Shown here one piece after another: positions 56,789 through 64,000 of a stretch of 64,000 nucleotides of DNA (the first letter of the stretch is position 1; each line of letters begins with the position of its first letter). Below the pieces are notes generated by a model that had not been told where the DNA came from, did no database searches, and was given only the letters and a program-made list of their open reading frames with translations. A program made the translations under genes and the position numbers. The stretch covers positions 496,001 to 560,000 of the forward strand of contig BRXU01000037.1 of assembly GCA_030267565.1 (NCBI GenBank), written 5' to 3'. Source of the DNA: Pleodorina starrii. Its lineage: Eukaryota; Chlorophyta; Chlorophyceae; Chlamydomonadales; Volvocaceae.

Positions 56789-58284
56789 CTCGGCGCGGTC
56801 CGTCTACCTTCGCCCCGTGGTCCGTGGGCCCCCTCCCCCCCCTTAAAAAGGTGTTTTGCCCACTCTACCTTCGCCCCGTGGTCCGTGGGCCCCTCCCCCC
56901 TTTGGCTTCGATTCCTTCCCCCACTAACGAGGGGCAGGTGTCGATTGTGGAGGTTCCTGCCGCTGCCGGCCAGTTCTCAGACCGAGGGCTGGCAAACACA
57001 CCTTTCCTCTCCTCCCCTTCGTCACCCCGCCCCCCTCCCCTCCCACACACACACCTTTCGCAACAGCCGGACAAGGCTAGGTGCCCCGCAGCACCCCCTC
57101 CCCCCCCCATTCAATCATTCGAGCGCCGCGCAAAACCCCAATCAGCCACAACACGCAAATGGGTATTTACACATCGCACATTCCGTATTCCGTATACCGT
57201 ATACCGTACGGTAATGCGGTATACGGGGCGGGACCCAAGCCGCGCGCGCACACATGCAAACGGACACGCCCGCCCGCCCGCACGCACGCACGCCTACAAA
57301 CCGACCCAATACGTTTACATACTGCCCACTCGCCAAACCGCCACAAACCTTCCTTGCGAGGGGTGCCGCACCTCTGATGCACCCCCGCCCCCCCGCCCCC
57401 CACCCCCCGCCCTCGCTCCCAGCATCCCACACCACATCACACCACATCACACCACATCACACCACATCACACCCACCCCACCCCGGTGGGGTGACGTGTC
57501 TCACCCCCGGTAGTCACCCACAGCCCCCCTTCCCCTTTTCCCCCCCCCCCCTCTAACCCACTAGGCAGCTTTCACTCAAAGCCCACGAGCGCCCCCCCCC
57601 CACACACACACATCGACACACACACACACACACACACCCGCCGATCCCGTCACCCGGTCAGACGCTTGTCCTCCGAATATCTCCACTGATGGATGCCCTC
57701 CTACCCATCGACTCACTCTTTCCTGCATTAGGAGTAGCACTTCTCCACCCTCCCCCGGCCCCGGCCCCGGCCTAAACCCTAACCCCCCGGCCCCGGCCCC
57801 GGCCTATACGTGGATAACCCCCCGGCGCCTGAAAGACAGATCTCCCGCAAACAGATCCGCCGGAAGTGAAGATCCCCGCAGGGAGGAATAACGAATACCG
57901 TAAGAGAGACCCGTGCCGGGTTGGGCCGGGTTGGGCCGGGCCCTACCTCCTCCTTACCCACCCACCCACCCATCCATCCACCCATCCACCCACCCACCTA
58001 CCTATTCACCTACCTACCCACCTACCTACCTACCCACCTAATCACCTGTCCACCACACCAAGCCACAACAACACCCTAGCCACATCTCTTCTCTTCCCTA
58101 TCTCTTCTCTTTTCAGCCAACCCCCCCATGGGGGGGGGGCATACAGTCCCTCCCCCCGTGTGTGTTGTGTTGTGTTGTGTTGCGTTGTTGTTGTTGTTGC
58201 GTTGTTGTTGTTGCGTTGTGTTGATGTGTTGTGTCGTGTCGTGTTGTGTTGTTGTTGTGTTGTCCTGTGTTGTGTGTCGTTTGT

Positions 58285-61200
58285 CTAGAGGGCCTTGAAC
58301 TGGAAGGGCGTCGCGGAGGACACGGCCAGATGGAAACGGCCCAGGCGGCCGGGGCCGTACGTGCACGGCATGATGACGTAATGGCAACCGCCGTTGAGTT
58401 CGTACTCGGCGGTTGTGTCGGGTTGCGGCACGAAGGTCGACTCGGCCACCACGGCCCGGCGCGGGTCGCCCTGAGGGGGGCGTGTGTGCGTGTATGGGGG
58501 GGGGGGGAGGCAGGGAGGGCGGGGCAGGGAGGGGGAGGCAGGGAGGGGGGAGGGGGGCGCTGAGAGGTTGGGGGTTTTTGAGGAGTGTGATCGGTTTGCA
58601 TGGGCCTTAGGCTGACAGACGCAGGAGGGAGGGAGGAGGGGGAGGGGGAGGGAGGGCTCAGGCTTACGGGGCGCAGTTTGGGGGGTAAGGGGGATAAGGG
58701 GGTGTCGCGGTTTCACACCCACCATCATCACCACTAAAATACCACTGAAATACCCCCGGAACCGGTAGCCTACCCCATTTCTCCCTCTCCCCCCTCCCCT
58801 GCCCTCCCTTGGTTGGTCTGTCGGCGACGCGGTCGCTGTGCCCCTCGTCTTGGTAAGGTTACAGGTATGTTCGGTAAGTATTGCTGGGTTACGGGTCCAT
58901 TCGCTAACGCCGTCGCCGTCTCCACTGCGGTATCTTCTTTTTATCCCCCCCTCCTCCCCTCCCCTCCCCGCCTCACCCTCCCCCCCCCTCCTTCCCCGCC
59001 CCGCCCTCTCACCCGTATCTCTCCGTCCGCCCCCGCCGCCCTCAGGATGTACAACCCCAGCATGTCATCCACCGGGTGACGGGGCTTGCGACCGGGGGAC
59101 CGACTGAGCGTGATCCTGAGGGGGGGAAGGGGGGGAGGGGGGGAAGTGTGGTGGGGGGGAGTGGGAGGGGGGAGTGTGGGCTGAGTGGGGGTGGGGATGT
59201 GGGGGATCTTGGTGTGGTGGGGGTGAGGGTGGGGGAGGGCGGGGGAGGGGTGAAATCGACGAAACTATAGCAAGGGTCCGGGGTGGGTTGGGTTGGGTTG
59301 GTGCTTGGTGGGGGAAGGCGTGCGGGACCGGCAGTCAAGACGTGCGCAGACATGGACAGCGGCGACAGCAGCGCAGCGGTTCGGGTCGTTATCAGGGGTC
59401 GTTGGGGTCGTTATCAGGGTCGTTGGGGTCGTTGGCGTTAATATGACAACCATCGGGCGCGAAGGGGGGGTGTTATCTACGGGGGTACAGGCCGGGGCCC
59501 GTGAACGGTAACGTATCAGAAGAATATGTTATGCCATCCTCCCCATCTGCAAAGTGTTAAACCTACCGTATATCCATCACACTCCCCCCATCTTCCACCC
59601 ACTTCCCCCCCTCCCTTCACCCACCTGACGCGTCCGAAGCTTGTGAGCACAATGTGGAATTTTGGGTTTCGGCGCCACAGCGGGTTTACGTTGCAACCCC
59701 CCGCCGTCTCCGGACTCCACTCGCCCCCCAGCTGCATGCACTGCATCTCGGGCAGCGGTACCAGCTCCAGGGGAACGCCGCTCATCAGCCGAAGCTCGTA
59801 CGGCCCCTCGATGCCTGTCGTACACACAGCGTGTCGTACGCAGTACAGTACAGTACGGTACGGTAAAGTGCAGTCTGCAGTGCAGTGTGTACCGGGTATG
59901 TCGTACATGGTACGTATGGAAGCGTGGGTGCTAGGGTGGTGTCGTTTGTCTTGCAACTGTTGGGGGTGGAGTTTGTACGACATCGTGCGCATCTGCATGC
60001 GGGGTGTGTTGTGTGTGTGTATGTTGTGTGTGTGTCGTACACCGTTGTGTTGTTACTACACTGGTTTGCCGGGCGGGCGAAGGAGTCAGTCGGCGGGGGG
60101 GGGAGGGCCAACGCGCAAACCCACCCGGCGTGGCGATGCTGGGTACGAGCACGTACGGCGTCTCCGGTTCCAGTACGACAGACATGACCACCTCCTCGTT
60201 GCTGCCCGCCAGCTGCTGCTGCTGCGCCGCCGCCACCAGATCCGGATCTCGTACGGCAGCGCGGCGGCCGGGTCCGTCGGGCCCCTGCTCCGGGCGCGCC
60301 AAAACGAGATCCAGATCCAGGGCGGGATCTCTCGGCGCCTTGATCAGCGCGTATTTGAGATCCAGGCGGGTGAGGGAGGCAACCACCTGGCCAGGATAGA
60401 GGGAGGGAGAGGGTGGGGGGTGGGGGGTGGGGGGGAGAGTGAGGTGATCCACGGAATAGGCCGGAGCCCGGGGGGAGCGGGGAGGGGAGAGGGGGGGGGG
60501 AGAGGGGGATGTGTTGGTTTTACTGGGGGGTATCCACGTATAGGCCGGAGCCCGAGGGGGGGGGAATACAGATGGTACCGTAGTGGGGAGTTTGGGTTTT
60601 AGAGTTTTAGGGTTTTACTCCACCCCACCCCACCCGACCCCACCCCACCCGACCCCACCCCAACCCCACCCCACCCGACCCCACCCCAACCCCACCCCAC
60701 CCTCGCCTGCTCTGTCCTGCTTTGCCTGGCCTGTGGCTACCGCCCCTCCCCTCACCCCCCGTTACCCCCTCCACCCGCGCACCCCTCTCCTCTCCCCTTC
60801 TGGACAGCCCCCCCCCACCCCATCCCCCCCACCCCCGCCCCTGCGTTGCGTTGCGTTCCCTCGCCCCGGGCCGTTCTTATTACCCCCCCCACCCCCACCC
60901 CCCACCCCCACCCCCACCTGCGCCCTCTGGCTGCAGCTGACCATGTACTGGGGGTTGGAGCCCCAGGTGGGGCAGCTGCGACCTCCGCCTGCAGAGATAT
61001 GGGGGGGGGGCGGGGGGGGAGGGGAGGGGAGGGCGGGTGTGGGTGTGGGTGTGGGTGTGGTTGGGTGGTTGCTGGGTGGGTGAGGACAGGACAGTACAGG
61101 AGGCCACGCTTCCTGCTTCCCGCTCCCCCCGGCCTACCCCACCCCCCCACCCCACCCCAATCCACCCCTCTCCTGGTGGTCCTGGATTATCCCCCTCCTT

Positions 61201-61635
61201 AAACCGGACTGGATCCGGACTGGATCCAGGTTGGATCTAGGTTGGATTCGGGTTGGATCAAACCCAGCACGATTCGGGATACTGGCTGGATACGGCAATC
61301 ACGGGGGCTGTTTTCCGGGCTGGATCCAGAATGGATCCCAGCTGGATGCGAGAGCACGATCCGGAATCCGGATCCGAACCGAAGATCCTCTTCAGGTCTG
61401 GAAAATCCGGACACACCCGACCCCGGCTATGATCTGGACTGGCTCCCCGATCCAATCTGGATCCGAACTGGATCTGGATCCTGATCCGGATTCTATCGTA
61501 CTCACCGGTTAGGAACCCCGTCCACTGCCCCCCCACCACCAGACACAGCGGGGCGGGCAGCTGCTCCACCTCTAGGGGGGAGGCGGACAGAGTGCGCAGG
61601 ATGAAGGCGCCCTCCTCGCCGGCGCGACTGCGGGT

Positions 61636-61673
<38 letters not shown>

Positions 61674-63610
61674 TGGGGGGGAGTAAAAGAAAACGGCCCG
61701 GGGGGGAGGGAGGTGTCAGGGAGTACAGAGAGCGAACCTGAGCCGTGCCGCCGCAACGAAGATCGACGGCAGTGCCCCAAGAGACCAACACGGGTGGGAG
61801 CTGGGAAGCATGTGGGTGGAAGCATGTGGGTGGGAGCATGTGGGGTCGTATCTCAACACAGCAAGCGGCAACCGGGAAGCACTACTCCCCTTCCCACCTC
61901 CCCATTTACACACACAGTCACACACACAGTCACACACACACACCCGCACACAACAACAAACATTCTCCTATACCCCCTCCTCCCTCCCTCCCTCCCTCCC
62001 TGCTCTGGCCCCTTCTCCGTGTACGGTAAATGGCAGATACATCGGTAGGCGACCATGAGACCGAACCTTCTAGAGAAGAGCAACCACCCCTCCCTTCCCC
62101 CTCCCTTCCCCCTCCCCCCTCCTCACTGTTATATACCCCCCCCCTAACTGTTATATAAACCCCCCTCATTGTTATATAAATATAGGAACATATGACTCCT
62201 TCTTCCCCCCCCCTCTCCCCCCTCCTCACCCCGCATGCGGCACCACCACGTATGCGTAGTCGGGTGAGGCCCGGAACGAGGCCACCACCTCCCGACTGGT
62301 GGACAGGGGCAGGGAGGCAACCGCCTCACCCGGCCGGATCTCCCACCGCCGACCCAGGCTCTCCAGGGGGACCTTCAGGACCTGGGGGGGTAGGAGAGCG
62401 GGGGCCGGGGTGGGGTGGGGGGTGGGGGGGAGCTGTGTGGATGAGTTGCTGCGGGGGGTGGTGGGGAGGTGGGCGGTACACCACCTCACCGACCCGAACG
62501 TGACGCTCGCGAACAGCAATGTTACGAAACAAATATATAATGTTTTGGTTCCGTATGGGACATCAGCTCCTATAGCTCAGTCGGTAGAGCGTGCGGCTGT
62601 TAACCGCAAGGTCGGCAGTTCAAGCCTGTCTGGGAGCGATTCTTCTTATCTCAGGCTGGTGCTGGCCTGCATGCCTCACTCCCGAAATTAATATTTCTCA
62701 CATCACGGGGCGCTCTGACACTGATTGAGGCCCTTCCGCAACCCAAGCCCCCAAGCAGCTCAGCCGGTGTGGTCTCATCTCCCTCATACGGTAACCTCCT
62801 TCCCCCCCGCGTTCTCCTCCCTCTATCCCAACCCCCCAACCTCTTCCGTCCGTTCCTTTGCCCCTCTCCCCCCTCACCCTGCTTGCTACCCCTTTTTTGA
62901 AGCGTATGTTAACTTGGTGAGACCTCACCTAGCTACACCTAACTTCTCCGGTCTATCCGTGGATACCCCCACCCCACCCCACCCCACCCGCCACGCACAC
63001 ACACACGCACACGCACACACTCGCGCCCCCAACACACACACACACCCCTTAACCCCCCTTACCCCCCAACCACACACACACACACCCCTTAACCCCCCTT
63101 ACCCGCCAACCAAATACACACACACACCTCTTACCCCCCTTACCCCCCAACCAAATACACACACACACCCCTTACCCCCCTTACCCCCCAACCAAATACA
63201 CACACACACACCCCTTACCCCCCACGGGTACACGCACCTGCAGCCCGATGGCCCGCTTGCGGTGGCGCTTGGGCACGTGCGCCCTGTACGACACCGTGGG
63301 GTCCTGCTGCCCCAGGCACACCACCACCTCACACGCCTTCCGTACAGTCAACCGAAACTGCGGGTTGCAGCACCAAGTGCTGCTCAGCCCGCCGCCGCCG
63401 CCACTGCCACTGCCGCTGCCGCCGCCGCCGCCGCCGCCGCCGCCAGCGCCTTGCACTGGGCTGGATGCGCCGGACGCCCTGTCCGCTGCGGGTGCTGCGC
63501 CGGTGGCTGGGAAGGCGGGGTCGGCGGGTTGCAGGTAGTAGGGGCCCCCGGCGGAGGGTCCCTGCCAGCCGCAGTGGAGGGTCAGCTGGTGCCAGGTGGG
63601 GGAAAACATC
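58285..63610 (-). CDS. calpain-family protein, 3' part: three tandem C2-like domains
   Basis: Exons: 63238-63610, 62230-62381, 61506-61627, 60918-60988, 60125-60386, 59625-59814, 59013-59115 and 58285-58470 (stop TAG), in phase, 485 residues plus one base of a codon split with an exon outside the window. Three domain III/C2L signatures are visible: CGWQGPSAGG followed by TWCCNPQFRLTV; GGRSCPTWGSNPQYMVS; and GEWSPETAGGCNVN followed by WRRNPKFHIVL. Each continues with a strand pattern like EVVVCLGQQD or the VASLTRLD type and a Y-V-V-P segment, as in calpain (GxWxxxxAGGxxxxxxWxxNPQF). The last exon ends YELNGGCHYVIMPCTY, then GRFHLAVSS. In calpains these domains bind phospholipid or Ca2+ and regulate the Cys-His-Asn protease core, which must lie to the right of the window if present. 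A poly-Gly/Ser insert interrupts the first unit. Confidence 0.75.
60604..60704. repeat. CACCCCACCCGACCC tandem repeat
   Basis: C-rich tandem units of CCACCCCACCCGACC in the intron between the fourth and fifth visible calpain-like exons, next to a telomere-like TTTTAGGG piece. Confidence 0.85.
61198..61480. repeat. degenerate GGATCC-containing minisatellite
   Basis: Irregular units such as ACTGGATCCGG and GGTTGGATC recur many times, on both sides of the intron donor end near 61505. Period about 10-12 bp. Confidence 0.7.
62566..62638 (+). tRNA. tRNA-Asn (GTT)
   Basis: 73 bases fold as a complete tRNA. The acceptor stem GCTCCTA pairs with TGGGAGC (one G-U), with discriminator G. The D-arm is GCTCAGTCGGTAGAGC. 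The anticodon stem TGCGG/CCGCA encloses loop CTGTTAA with anticodon GTT at 62599-62601. The T-arm is GGCAG TTCAAGC CTGTC. There is no intron. The internal A and B box regions (TAGCTCAGTCGG and GGTCGGCAGTTCAAGCC) are intact, so RNA polymerase III transcription is expected. The gene lies inside an intron of the calpain-like gene, on the opposite strand. Confidence 0.95.
63040..63225. repeat. ~40-bp tandem repeat with CCCCCCTTACCCCCCAACC
   Basis: Four to five units of CCCCTTA/CCCCCCTTACCCCCCAACCAAATACACACACACA in the first visible calpain-like intron. Confidence 0.9.
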
Positions 63611-63879
63611 CTGGGGGGGAGGGGAGGGGGAAGGGAGGGGAAAGGGGGTTATCCACGTATAGGCCGGGGAGGGAGGGGAAAGGGGGGGGAGGGGGAGGGG
63701 GAGGGGAGGGAAGGCCGGGGGAAAAGGCGGGGGCGGGGGAGTATCTACGCGTAACGGCCGGAGCCCGTAGAAGCGTGAAGCGAGGGAAGGCGGGGGTGGG
63801 GGTGTTATCCACGGGTTGGGCTGGATAGTCCGTAGATGGGGGGAGGGGGGACGCACATCCCACCCTGCCGAAACACACA

Positions 63880-64000
63880 CGGGCACACACGGGCACACCC
63901 ACGCACGCACACACATACACACGGGCACACACACACGGGCACACACACACGGGCACACCCACACCCACACCCACACCCACACCCACACCCACACCCACAC
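63880..64000. repeat. ACACACGGGCAC / CCACAC tandem repeats at window edge
   Basis: ACACACGGGCACAC-type units are followed by a (CCACAC)n hexamer that runs off the right edge. They lie in the calpain-like intron upstream of the exon starting at 63610. Confidence 0.9.

Larger units (their letters stand above)
53882..58284. other. intergenic, microsatellite-rich, no gene recognised
   Basis: This region holds the 3' region of the stalk glycoprotein gene on the left and that of the calpain-like gene on the right. Between them are (CA)n at 54835-54935, (GT)n at 56263-56352, a (GA)n at 56765-56788, an ATTCCGTAT/ATACCGTAT run near 57180-57230, and a GTTGT-rich stretch at 58160-58280 just downstream of the calpain-like stop. 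Open frames here are repeat-driven. Confidence 0.45.

Overview
This is a nuclear segment from a green alga, most likely a volvocine/chlamydomonadalean species. The evidence is: GC-rich, intron-rich genes with GT/GC-AG junctions; two long Ser-Pro/hydroxyproline-type wall or extracellular-matrix glycoproteins; TTTTAGGG interstitial telomere-like runs; and very abundant micro- and minisatellites. Most long open frames are repeat artefacts. I rebuilt the genes exon by exon, requiring splice-site consensus, reading-phase continuity and protein sense.

Layout. 1-5.6 kb: intergenic, with a TA-flanked MITE and microsatellites. 5.6-17.5 kb (minus): a 13-exon gene for a secreted 1,578-residue proline-rich glycoprotein with an internally duplicated multi-exon module; its introns carry large satellites, including a 1.2-kb CCCAG array. 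17.5-21.3 kb: non-coding. 21.4-23.8 kb: a mobile-element relic with long inverted arms around a broken tyrosine-recombinase-like frame. 27.03-38.0 kb: an intact-looking ~11-kb DNA transposon with ~770-bp terminal inverted repeats, an AGCG target duplication and two divergent multi-exon genes. One gene is DDE-transposase-like. The other is a 901-residue unknown with an N-terminal zinc-finger-like region and a C-terminal helical region. Six E2F-like sites lie between them. 38.5-39.3 kb: the end of a gene with DUF2283-like repeats. 40.3 kb: an orphan PARP-like last exon, followed by a 500-bp MITE and a 5'-truncated LINE with an 11-bp target duplication.

44.6-49.4 kb (minus): a complete nocturnin-type endonuclease/exonuclease/phosphatase-family gene, divergent across ~420 bp from 49.9-53.9 kb (plus), a secreted protein with a cysteine-bearing head and a very long [10 protein letters not shown] stalk. 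58.3-63.6 kb (minus): the 3' half of a calpain-family gene with three tandem C2-like (domain III) units; its catalytic part lies beyond the right edge. A tRNA-Asn(GTT) gene sits inside one of its introns on the opposite strand. A short repeat with core TATAGGCCGGAGCCCG recurs in introns and spacers only from ~45 kb to the right edge.

The host genes share no obvious pathway. The most coherent unit, and the best candidate for something undescribed, is the two-gene transposon at 27.0-38.0 kb with its E2F-like bidirectional control region.
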